DNA from: Chthoniobacteraceae bacterium
GTDB taxonomy: Bacteria; Verrucomicrobiota; Verrucomicrobiia; Chthoniobacterales; Chthoniobacteraceae
Direction: 5' to 3'
Assembly (NCBI GenBank): GCA_028293625.1
Contig: JAQGOL010000024.1
Location: 124,001-188,000, forward strand
DNA length: 64,000 nt
Shown: in pieces, positions 8,701 through 15,265 of the stretch
Position numbering within the stretch: position 1 is the first letter of the stretch
Layout: every line of letters starts with the position of its first letter
Notes under the pieces: model-generated
Database searches by the model: none
What the model saw: only the letters and a program-made list of their open reading frames with translations
What the model was told of the DNA's origin: nothing
Translations under genes and position numbers: made by a program

Positions 8701-10226
8701 CTGTGGATGTAGATGCTCTGGTGAAAATAGAGCAGACCATCGGGCGCCCAGTGCAGGGTATGGATAAGATGATGCGTATCCTCGGTGCCGAATCCGCTGA
8801 GCACAACTTTGCGCTCAGTGGCTTTGCCATCCGGGCCAGGCTTGCCGAAGTGGAGCAGTTCAGTGCTTGCAGCCACGTAACACGAGGCGACATCGCCACC
8901 GGCCGCGGGCAGTATTCCATCTGGAATCACGCCCGTGGGAATCAGCAGCCCATCGGCGAACACGGTCGATTTGTCAGCTTTACCGTCGTGGTCGGTATCC
9001 TCAAGCACGATGATCTTATCGCGAGCTTCCGCTCCCGGCTCGATCTGCGGGTAGACACTGGAACTTGCCACCCAAAGCCGGCCTTGCGCATCCCAGTTCA
9101 TCTGGACAGGCTTTTCAAGAAGCGGGTTTTCGGCAAAAAGCGAAATCTCCAGGCCTTCGGCTACAGTGAACTCGGGGTGCGGCTGCGGGATGAATCGGAT
9201 CGCCGGAGCAGATTCTGACAATGGAGCGCTGATGATCCGGCCGGAGGCGATAGCAGCGATTTCGTTATCGGCTTTTTCAGTTAACGGATCGAACTTTGGG
9301 AGTTCAGCGGCGTTCCGGCCTTGTTCGTTTTTTCGAAACCCGAGGAGATAGGTCTCATTCGATGGGCGCCACCGGTAAAAGAAGAGCGCGTTCCTTCGCA
9401 AAATGGCGGCGTGAATAGGGGATGCGTTTGCCACTTCTGCCTTCTGCGTTTCAAGAGGCCGCCAGGAGCTTTTCCATCCCAGTTGTGATCCGATCCGGGA
9501 GCTCAGCTCGCTCCATCCCAACGACGTTGGATGAATGCCATTTTCGGTCAATCGAATGACTTGCGGAGCGGCTGGATCGCCCCAGCCGAGCGGTTTCATT
9601 TGTAAGTCAAGAAACCGGGCGCTGCGTTCGTTAGCCAGCTCTTTAATGGCGTCCGAATACGGCTCAAGGCACTGCCGAAGCTTAGCCGGATCGGGAAGGG
9701 TGGGCCGGCTCTCTCGCAAATCTTCAGGTCGAAGTGGGTTGAGCAGAACAAAGCGCACCTGCTTCTCCGGGCTCGACGTTGCGATCAATTCCATGAGCCG
9801 GCCAAGATCGCGTTTGAATTTGGCTGCCGAGTGCTCGGTGCCGTACCGGACCGGATCGGGATTAAGCGTGGGATCGTTGGAACGATAGGTAAGTTCTTCC
9901 AGGGCCGCCGCCATGCCATACCCAAGGATCGCCACGGTTGGTTTCACCAAAGCCAACTGTTCCTTGATCCGATCGATCCCTTTTTCGACCGGCTCAAAGC
10001 TGGCCCGGGAAGCTCCCAGCGGCGTGTCGGCGCTCATGGCGAGATTGCGCACGATGAACTTCGCGTTTGGAAACTGCTCGCGCATCCGCAGTTCAAGCCA
10101 GCCGTTCTCGCGTTCAAGCAACGTGTCGCCCATGAGCAGCACCCGGTCGCCATCCTTGAGCTCAAACGGTTCGGCCGCGAAAGTGGCTTGAATTAGGAAA
10201 AGAAAAACAACCAGGGCAAGTTTCAT
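5796..10226 (-). CDS. Giant secreted SGNH / PVC-propeller / HEAT / cytochrome c protein
   Basis: A 1476-residue exported protein (signal peptide MKLALVVFLFLIQATFA). Domains in order: an SGNH-hydrolase-like domain (about 20-255), a PVC-type dehydrogenase propeller (about 350-715; EGLEISLFAENPLLEKPVQM opening, GRIWRIT ending), HEAT-like repeats (about 840-1155), a class I cytochrome c with one haem motif CVQCH (Cys1221, Cys1224, His1225), and a C-terminal domain. The SGNH block I reads MGDTLLE, with Thr35 in place of the catalytic Ser, and the last block is NGIHP (Asp replaced by Asn, His232 kept), so hydrolase activity is unlikely. Such proteins are a hallmark of Planctomycetes-Verrucomicrobia and are thought to oxidise sugars or similar compounds in the periplasm (family inference). 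It converges on the hydrolase gene with a 17 bp gap. Confidence 0.88.
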   Translation of the reverse strand: MKLALVVFLFLIQATFAAEPFELKDGDRVLLMGDTLLERENGWLELRMREQFPNAKFIVRNLAMSADTPLGASRASFEPVEKGIDRIKEQLALVKPTVAILGYGMAAALEELTYRSNDPTLNPDPVRYGTEHSAAKFKRDLGRLMELIATSSPEKQVRFVLLNPLRPEDLRESRPTLPDPAKLRQCLEPYSDAIKELANERSARFLDLQMKPLGWGDPAAPQVIRLTENGIHPTSLGWSELSSRIGSQLGWKSSWRPLETQKAEVANASPIHAAILRRNALFFYRWRPSNETYLLGFRKNEQGRNAAELPKFDPLTEKADNEIAAIASGRIISAPLSESAPAIRFIPQPHPEFTVAEGLEISLFAENPLLEKPVQMNWDAQGRLWVASSSVYPQIEPGAEARDKIIVLEDTDHDGKADKSTVFADGLLIPTGVIPDGILPAAGGDVASCYVAASTELLHFGKPGPDGKATERKVVLSGFGTEDTHHLIHTLHWAPDGLLYFHQSIYIHSHVETPWGVVRANSGAVFAYDPRTERLEVFARGMWNSWGQQEDRFGQTFLSDGAGYAGLSWAFPGAVFTAAEGARRSIATISPGAYPKFSGLELIRSPHFPNDWQDNAITCDFRAHRIVRFGINDLALGGNAATPPAALSSGYSTSELPDVVRTSDMSFRPIDVKLGPDGALYVADWSNPVINHGEVDFRDPRRDKHCGRIWRITCKERPLAKWEPMRAKDANDVLKQLYFSENSWALAQATQALFTFNLKSIQAYLWSQPNSRPLTYVRNARVVDLFTTPPSLYISIVYNNPDPSCLIHTARHMGEMNRIQPMPGALPEFDPVGFGFNSRNSPIHEFLPLRALFEKRLASENPRVRLEAVRALARIQTPNSVAMVLDAAVSGKFASDDFLDFATWQSVNDLAWPWVDAVITGAWKIENHEAQLEYALNAVPPAAAAPILALVLSERPIARDGGGPWIELIGKAGGPVELRKLLDALLAGNLDPQPQQRAFNALLTAARDRAVLPTGDLSPVTGLFVNPDRNLRMAAIGLAGFWKLEGIVPQLAELALLDDAALRNAALESLRSLGQQEAFDALSTLAASGPSSTLRRAATVALAPARLDAALARLPGLFAEPISEQEALELWRGILRVDGAAELLEKNFPQNLSQPILAAGLKAARETGYKGALLAKVIEPLAGKIVLSPKELAGAISGMVFQVKVGSDPSQGEMVYRRIGCVQCHAIGGAGGKLGPDLTSLGASAPLDYIIESVLDPAGKVKEGYHAFAFTMKDGSQITGIPTRETATEQFLRPGPGQEIALIKTNLVRKENVGSIMPAGLVDALDFTEKRSLFAFLGELGKPGVFDASKGSVARVWWLYPDAASALKGDQVGQPIQTLVDGRLPRELLAPLAGILSQGDFYATTRFEMPAASQKPFVLLGAKTAWLDGKSVETDPGGRLIAPISAGPHLLAVKLDSRDLPQLLRAQSEEARFLGD

Positions 10227-10397
10227 AGGGCGAAAAAAATCGTCTGGATCTGGTAAAACCGGGCGGGCAAATCAACAGGATGTTTAATGTTCTGAAAGAC
10301 AGAGATTTTCCAGGCGCGGTTTCATTTTGAAGAAGCAAATCGCGATTGCCAGGCAGGTCTTTGTCAACCGAGCCTGGCAAGGCGCGAGGGGAACAAA

Positions 10398-10427
10398 AAA
10401 AAGCCGCACTTTTCAGTGCGGCTTTTT
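10398..10427 (-). terminator. Intrinsic terminator of the dksA-like/rpmG/rpsR operon
   Basis: A perfect 13-bp inverted repeat (AAAAAGCCGCACT, loop of four, AGTGCGGCTTTTT). Read on the minus strand it lies 27 bp past the rpsR stop and has a GC core with a U-run. Its A-run and T-run flanks make it usable in both directions, though nothing on the plus strand reads into it. Confidence 0.9.
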
Positions 10428-10453
10428 AAAAGAAGAACTCTCTCCGGGAGACT

Positions 10454-10693
10454 TTAGTGCATCAGCAGCACCGAACGGGCGCGCTTGATCTCACGGTTGA
10501 TTTTGCGATGGAACTGGGCAGGCATCCCGGTGATACGCCGTGGAAGGATTTTGCCAGCTTCAGTGACGAACTTGCGGAGGATGTCCGGGTTCTTGTAATC
10601 AATCGCTTCAAGGGCGATATCGATGCGCCGCCGCGGCATCGAGCGGTTGTGTCGGCGGAAATTGGTGCGGCGTTGCGGAGTTTTGGGCTGCAT
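10454..10693 (-). CDS. rpsR: 30S ribosomal protein S18
   Basis: A 79-residue basic protein with the conserved S18 core [20 protein letters not shown] followed by [29 protein letters not shown]18 sits on the platform of the small subunit next to S6. There is no cysteine at all, so it is the zinc-free type. It is the last gene of the operon dksA-like > rpmG > rpsR: rpmG ends 9 bp upstream, and a strong terminator follows. rpsF and rplI, its usual neighbours, are not here. No Shine-Dalgarno motif precedes the ATG. Confidence 0.97.
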   Translation of the reverse strand: MQPKTPQRRTNFRRHNRSMPRRRIDIALEAIDYKNPDILRKFVTEAGKILPRRITGMPAQFHRKINREIKRARSVLLMH

Positions 10694-10702
10694 GTTCTTG
10701 GA

Positions 10703-10876
10703 TTACTTGGTTTCGCGGTGAAGCGTGTGGCGCTTCAAAAACCAGTTGTATTTCTTTTTCTCCAACCGGGTTGGCGTGTTGGGGCTCTTCTTGTTACGGG
10801 ATGAGATGTAACGGGAAGCGGGTTTGCCTTCAGCTTTCGCCTCAGTGCATTCGAGTGTGATAAAATCGCGGGCCAT
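10703..10876 (-). CDS. rpmG: 50S ribosomal protein L33
   Basis: A 57-residue protein, [20 protein letters not shown]..., with the L33 features [22 protein letters not shown] and the C-terminal [12 protein letters not shown]. It is a component of the large subunit near the E site. Only one cysteine (Cys10) is present, so the four-cysteine zinc knuckle of zinc-binding L33 is missing. An AAGGAG motif lies 11 nt upstream of the ATG, one of the few good Shine-Dalgarno sequences in this window. It lies between the dksA-like gene (15 bp gap) and rpsR (9 bp gap) and must be co-transcribed with them. Confidence 0.95.
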   Translation of the reverse strand: MARDFITLECTEAKAEGKPASRYISSRNKKSPNTPTRLEKKKYNWFLKRHTLHRETK

Positions 10877-10891
10877 AATGGTTCGGGCTCC

Positions 10892-11545
10892 TTATTCCTT
10901 GGTGTCGGTGACGGGTTCTTCTTCTTCGTTCTCGGCGGATTCCTCTCCTTCGGTCAGACCGAAAAGGGAAGTGACGGGAACTCTGCTGCGGGAAACTTTA
11001 TTTTGCTTTTCGAGCTGCGCCTGGCACTCGACGGTGTAACGCGTAAAAGGGATCGCTTCAAGACGGGCATGGGCGATTGGCTTTCCGCTCATCTCGCAAT
11101 TGCCATACGTGCCCACATCGATGCGCTTGATGGCTTCCTCGATCTCGTAAAGGGCGTCCTGTTCCTGGGAAAGCAGGCTGAGCGCAAAATCGCGGTCGTA
11201 TGCATCGCTGCCGGCATCGGCCTGGTGCATTCCAAAAGCGCTCGCTTCACTCCCTTCGGCTCGTGAACGAAGCGTGTCCTTGGCCACACCCGTCATCGAA
11301 TCAAGCATGTTGTCGCGCAGTTGAATGAGACGCTCTTTTTGGCGGCGCAGGAAGGGAGTCAGTTTCGCGTCCGCGGCGGCAGCCTTGCCGTCGTCGGTCA
11401 TCGTGAAAATTCCGTCGTGAGTCGCTTGCGTCTCTTGATTCTTCTTATCGCCGTTTGCTTTCTCCGCGGCGGCCGGTTTGGGAGCCTTCACAGATTCAGC
11501 TTTGGCTGGCTTATCGGAAGAATTTGATAATTGGGACTTGGGCAT
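10892..11545 (-). CDS. DksA/TraR-family protein with half of the zinc ligands replaced
   Basis: A 217-residue protein. Residues 1-60 are a low-complexity Lys/Ala/Pro tail. Residues 62-145 form the predicted coiled coil (FLRRQKERLIQLRDNML ... FALSLLSQEQDALYEIEEA), and 146-180 form the DksA finger (GTYGNCEMSGKPIAHARLEA, then ECQAQ). The family finger is C-x2-C-x17-C-x2-C; here positions read Cys150, Ser153, Thr171, Cys174, so the spacing is exact but only two ligands remain. DksA proteins bind RNA polymerase through the secondary channel and modulate stable-RNA promoters, often with ppGpp. An acidic tail (EGEESAENEEEEP) ends the protein. It heads the operon with rpmG and rpsR. The name dksA is withheld because the tip residues cannot be matched with confidence. 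Confidence 0.85.
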   Translation of the reverse strand: MPKSQLSNSSDKPAKAESVKAPKPAAAEKANGDKKNQETQATHDGIFTMTDDGKAAAADAKLTPFLRRQKERLIQLRDNMLDSMTGVAKDTLRSRAEGSEASAFGMHQADAGSDAYDRDFALSLLSQEQDALYEIEEAIKRIDVGTYGNCEMSGKPIAHARLEAIPFTRYTVECQAQLEKQNKVSRSRVPVTSLFGLTEGEESAENEEEEPVTDTKE

Positions 11546-11555
11546 ATCAATCGGG

Positions 11556-11580
11556 GAAAACGAATTTTCGTCTGGAAAAT
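11556..11580. promoter_or_regulatory. Overlapping inverted repeats just upstream of the dksA-like start
   Basis: GAAAA-CGAA-TTTTC at 11556-11569, with a second arm GAAAA at 11575-11579, gives two overlapping short inverted repeats only about 10 bp before the ATG of the dksA-like gene. The position suits an operator or a leader hairpin. The match is short and AT-rich, so chance is a serious alternative. Confidence 0.25.
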
Positions 11581-11679
11581 TGAGGGGCGTTATCTAATGG
11601 CTTTGAAAAGGATGCGCAAGGGGATTCCAAGGTTTTTCCCGGACCTTGAAACCGTAGGCGGGCGAATCGCTGAATTTTC

Positions 11680-12474
11680 CTATGAACTGGCGCTCGAATA
11701 ACGCCGCAACGCGCAGGTCCAAAACAGCCGGCTTGCCGCCAGAACACAAAAAGAGACCACCGCCATCTGCGCAAGTCTTTGAAAGGGGGATTCGAGCGCC
11801 CGGGTCAGTATTCGGGAGGGGACGTTGGCGACGATGATGACCGGGATCACGTAGCTGAAGATGATTTTGAAAGCGCCTCGGAAAATCACATCCGGGTACC
11901 GGCCGATATTAAAAAAGTTAAAATAGCCGTAGATAAGCCCCTGGGCGCGCACGATCCAAAAACTGAGCGTCGCGAGTGTGAACATGATCGCATAATGAAT
12001 CGTGACACCAAATCCAAGCGCCACCGCATAGAGCGCGATCTGGTGCGGAAGCGGCAGGATGGAAAGCCGCGCCAGGGAAAAGCTGACGATGGCCACCCCA
12101 ACCAGTGCATTCACGAGGTTATCGAGTCCGAATTGCCGGGTGGAGACGGCAAACTGCGCGTCAACAGGGAGAACCAGCATCAGATCAAGCCGGCCGGTGC
12201 GCACCAGTTCGGGAAGATTGGCGACATTGACGTAAAAAAACGCCTGGTAGATCTGCGCGATGATCTGGTGGGTGCCGATAAGCAAAATGACCTCCCATTT
12301 CGACCAGTCGCCAATCCGCTCGACGTATTGAAAAACGACCTGGATAAAGCCGATCTGGCCGACAAACCAAAGCAACTCCACCACCATCCAAAGGATGAAA
12401 TTCGCTTTGAAATTCATCTCGCGGATCAGCGAGTTGCGGATCATCAGCCAATAGATTTCAAGGTAGCGGCGCAA
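11680..12474 (-). CDS. ABC-2 family transporter permease (DUF990-type)
   Basis: A 264-residue integral membrane protein with about six predicted helices. It starts MRRYLEIYWLMIRNSLIREM, with the amphipathic IRNSLIREM-NFK segment typical of the uncharacterised ABC-2 permeases of the COG3694/DUF990 type. Such permeases normally work as a pair with a sister permease and a dedicated ATPase; neither is in the window on this side, so the partners must lie elsewhere or this is an orphan. It lies between the dksA-like operon (downstream, about 135 bp away) and the divergently transcribed O-antigen-ligase gene. The cargo is unknown. Confidence 0.75.
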   Translation of the reverse strand: MRRYLEIYWLMIRNSLIREMNFKANFILWMVVELLWFVGQIGFIQVVFQYVERIGDWSKWEVILLIGTHQIIAQIYQAFFYVNVANLPELVRTGRLDLMLVLPVDAQFAVSTRQFGLDNLVNALVGVAIVSFSLARLSILPLPHQIALYAVALGFGVTIHYAIMFTLATLSFWIVRAQGLIYGYFNFFNIGRYPDVIFRGAFKIIFSYVIPVIIVANVPSRILTRALESPFQRLAQMAVVSFCVLAASRLFWTCALRRYSSASS

Positions 12475-12650
12475 AATAATCGGGCTCGAGTAAACGGCGT
12501 CTTAATTGGTGCGCCACCGGAGCCCGCTTCACTTTGAACCAGTTTGCGCGGCGGGAGCAAACCAGATTCCGCCGTTGAAATGCCCTGCCACTCGTGCGTT
12601 TGCAATGGCTCTGAGTGACCCTCACCCATACTGATGGCCACCTCCTCCCC

Positions 12651-15002
12651 ATGATTACCGCGTCCATCGAGCCGTCTCGCATATCGAAACGAAGCCGCCG
12701 CCCCGTTTTTTTAATCGGATCGATCGCTGGCATTGTCCTCCTGGCGCCGGTGCTCGGAGGCTGCACCGAGCGCTGGAGCCAGGGGACGATTTTTGTCTTA
12801 ATCGGCCTGTTGCTGGCCATAAGGCCGCCCCGGCAAGCACCGCCGCGTGGTTTTTTGATCGCCCTGGCCGGGTTGCTGGCGCTGATCCTGACCGGATTCC
12901 TGCCGGTCGGTTGGTTTGGAACCGCCCAGTGGCGCGAGGCCCTGGCCGGGATCGGCATCGTGTTTCCTCAAACCCTCTCCGCCCAGCCGTGGGTGACATT
13001 TGAGTCGCTGCTCCTTTTTATCGGTGGCGCCGCATGGATGAGCTGGATGGCTGCACACCGTTGGACGCCCGCCGATCGGCTTTCGCTTGTCCGGTTTTAT
13101 AGCGCTGGCGTTGGCCTCTTTGCCCTCATTGCGTTGCTCTTCTATTTTTACAAGAGCGCTCCTTCATTCTGGCTGACGGAAAAAGGGTTCGGCCCGTTTC
13201 CCAATCGCAATCAGACCAGCGATTTTCTGGCCCTGGGCGGAATCATGACCCTGGCATGCGCTCATTCGAGCTGGCGGAATAACAAAAAGCATTGGCCGCT
13301 CTGGCTAATCGGGTTTGCCACGATTCTTACCGCCTTGATTGTGAACGAATCGCGCGCAGGTATTCTTCTTCTCTTTGGCGGAACGGCGCTCTGGACCGGT
13401 GTCCTCTGTTATTTTTCCCGATCGTTCAAAGGCTTCGCCGTGGGCGTCTCGGGCATTGTTCTCCTGGTTTCAGTGTTCCTGCTTTTCGGGGGCCCCTTAC
13501 TTGTCCGTTTAAAAACGCAGTTCATGCCTGTCCCAAATGAGCTCTCCGATGCACGCATTCTGATCTTTCAGGACACACTTCAGATGATTTCCGCGAATCC
13601 GTGGAACGGGGTCGGGCTCGGTAATTTCCAATTCGTCTCTCCTTTTTTTCACCAATTTTGGCATTCGAAAAATGTGACGCTCCATCCCGAGAGCGACTGG
13701 CTCTGGGCCGCGGCGGAGTTGGGATGGGGCGCGGTGATCCTGATTGTTGCAATGGTGGGATTCCTCCTGAGCCGCGTATTTCCGCTGAAGGTCGATCGCC
13801 GCTTGCGTTCCGCTCTCCTGGTGGCGGTCTTCGCGTTTGCCTGCCATGGCCTGGTCGATGTCTCCGGTCATCGGCTCGGCACGCTCATTCCCGCCCTTTT
13901 TCTTCTTGGCCTCTCGATGGCGCCGGCTGAAAAGCAGCATCCCCATCGTGCCGTGCCGTTGCTTTTTCGCGGCGCCGGTCTCCTGGTCATCCTGATCGGG
14001 ATGTTATGGCTGGCGGAGAGCTGGAGGGGCGGATTGGCGCCGGGTAAAGTGGCGCTCATTGCCGCCAAAAAGGAGGCGTTTGAATTAAAAAAAAGCCGCC
14101 GGTTCGACGCTTCCATTCAAACCATGACCACGGCGCTCCCATGGGCTCCGCTTGATTGGGAACTCTATTTCAGCCGTGCTTCGGCCCGCGCTTTTGCCGG
14201 CCAATGGATTGCCGCCTTGGGAGACTTCAGGCGCGCCCGCCGCCTCCAACCCAATCAGCTCGAACTGGCGGTGATGGAGGGGAAAACGTGGCTGGAATTG
14301 ATGCCTGATTTCGCCTTGCCGGTCTGGCGGGAAGCGCTCACGCAACTTCCCGCCGATCAGCGGCCTGATTTTTTTTGGAGCGTAACGGAGCCGGCTCCGC
14401 GAGACCCGGATTTTCGTAAAGAGCTCGGGAAATTGGCTGCCGGACAACCATCTTTGCAACTTGTTCTCCTGCGGCGTGCTGGACCGGCTGAGGCCCTCGA
14501 TTTGATTCAATCCATCCTCGTCGCCGATCCCGCTTTGAAAAAATTCGAGGCGAGCCAAAAAGCGATGTTCTTTGATGTATGGTCCCGGCTTGGCGACGCG
14601 GCTTTGCTCGAAGAAAAGTTGACCGGGGATCCTATCTGGATGGAAGCCGGGTGGCGGGTATTGGCAGTTCAATATGCCAGACAGGAGAAATTTCAGAACG
14701 CGTGCGAGCTGGCTTTTGACCATTTAACGCCGCCGCCCGTCCCTTCAAATCTTGCCACCGTTTTGACTCTTCAACGGCAGGTTTATACAGATCCAAGCGA
14801 TTTTGCCGCTCTGTACTCGCTTTACCACGCGCAAAAGAACCTTGGCAATGAGCGGGAAACTTTCCCCGCGCTGGAGCAAGCTTCGCGTGATCCGAATTGT
14901 CCCCGGTCCATCTATTATTGCAAAGCGCTCCTTCACGCCGAGCAATCGGAATGGCGCGAGGCATGGTCGACCCTGGAAAAAGGGAGCCTGCTTCAACCGT
15001 AA
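12651..15002 (+). CDS. O-antigen ligase/polymerase-like membrane protein with TPR-like C-terminus
   Basis: A 783-residue protein counted from the ATG at 12651; a GTG 36 bp upstream is possible but less likely. The N-terminal 470 residues form about 10-12 membrane helices with the Wzy_C landmarks: the NESRAGILLLF helix, a periplasmic loop containing DARILIFQDTLQMISANPWN then GVGLGNFQ, and HPESDWLWAAAELG, as in O-antigen ligases and polymerases that move undecaprenyl-linked glycans. From about residue 480 the protein is soluble and rich in TPR-like helical pairs (RFDASIQTMTTALPWAPLDW, WIAALGDFRRARRLQPNQ). It would act at the periplasmic face of the inner membrane. No glycan cluster adjoins it, so the substrate is open. 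Confidence 0.82.
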   Translation: MITASIEPSRISKRSRRPVFLIGSIAGIVLLAPVLGGCTERWSQGTIFVLIGLLLAIRPPRQAPPRGFLIALAGLLALILTGFLPVGWFGTAQWREALAGIGIVFPQTLSAQPWVTFESLLLFIGGAAWMSWMAAHRWTPADRLSLVRFYSAGVGLFALIALLFYFYKSAPSFWLTEKGFGPFPNRNQTSDFLALGGIMTLACAHSSWRNNKKHWPLWLIGFATILTALIVNESRAGILLLFGGTALWTGVLCYFSRSFKGFAVGVSGIVLLVSVFLLFGGPLLVRLKTQFMPVPNELSDARILIFQDTLQMISANPWNGVGLGNFQFVSPFFHQFWHSKNVTLHPESDWLWAAAELGWGAVILIVAMVGFLLSRVFPLKVDRRLRSALLVAVFAFACHGLVDVSGHRLGTLIPALFLLGLSMAPAEKQHPHRAVPLLFRGAGLLVILIGMLWLAESWRGGLAPGKVALIAAKKEAFELKKSRRFDASIQTMTTALPWAPLDWELYFSRASARAFAGQWIAALGDFRRARRLQPNQLELAVMEGKTWLELMPDFALPVWREALTQLPADQRPDFFWSVTEPAPRDPDFRKELGKLAAGQPSLQLVLLRRAGPAEALDLIQSILVADPALKKFEASQKAMFFDVWSRLGDAALLEEKLTGDPIWMEAGWRVLAVQYARQEKFQNACELAFDHLTPPPVPSNLATVLTLQRQVYTDPSDFAALYSLYHAQKNLGNERETFPALEQASRDPNCPRSIYYCKALLHAEQSEWREAWSTLEKGSLLQP

Positions 15003-15074
15003 AGTCAGCTCGCAAGGGTGAGTAACTCATCTGCAAATCGAGAGTCGCTGTGATCTCGTTGTTCTCCAAAACAA

Positions 15075-15148
15075 TCGGGCCGGCGAGATTCGAACTCGCG
15101 ACCTCTTGAACCCCATTCAAGCGCACTACCAAGCTGTGCTACGGCCCG
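15075..15148 (-). tRNA. tRNA-Pro(GGG)
   Basis: Read on the minus strand, the 74 nt fold into a full cloverleaf: acceptor CGGGCCG/CGGCCCG, D stem GCAC/GTGC around AGCTTGGTA, anticodon stem CTTGA/TCAAG with loop ATGGGGT (anticodon GGG, T33, G37), T stem GCGAG/CTCGC with loop TTCGAAT, and discriminator A. CCA is not encoded. It reads proline CCC and CCU codons. It stands alone between the convergent O-antigen-ligase gene and the PBP2 gene. Confidence 0.96.
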
Positions 15149-15265
15149 TTTTTTTGAGAGGGGCTACTCTTGGCGTTCGCCCGCGGCTTGGCAAGCGCTT
15201 TTGCAGCTTTGTTGCTTGTGGCTTGAAGAAAGGCGGACGACCCGGGAATCGGCGCCCTTTTTTAT

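Noticed and set aside
10457-10804. 115-codon plus-strand frame
   Set aside because: It is antisense to rpsR and rpmG.
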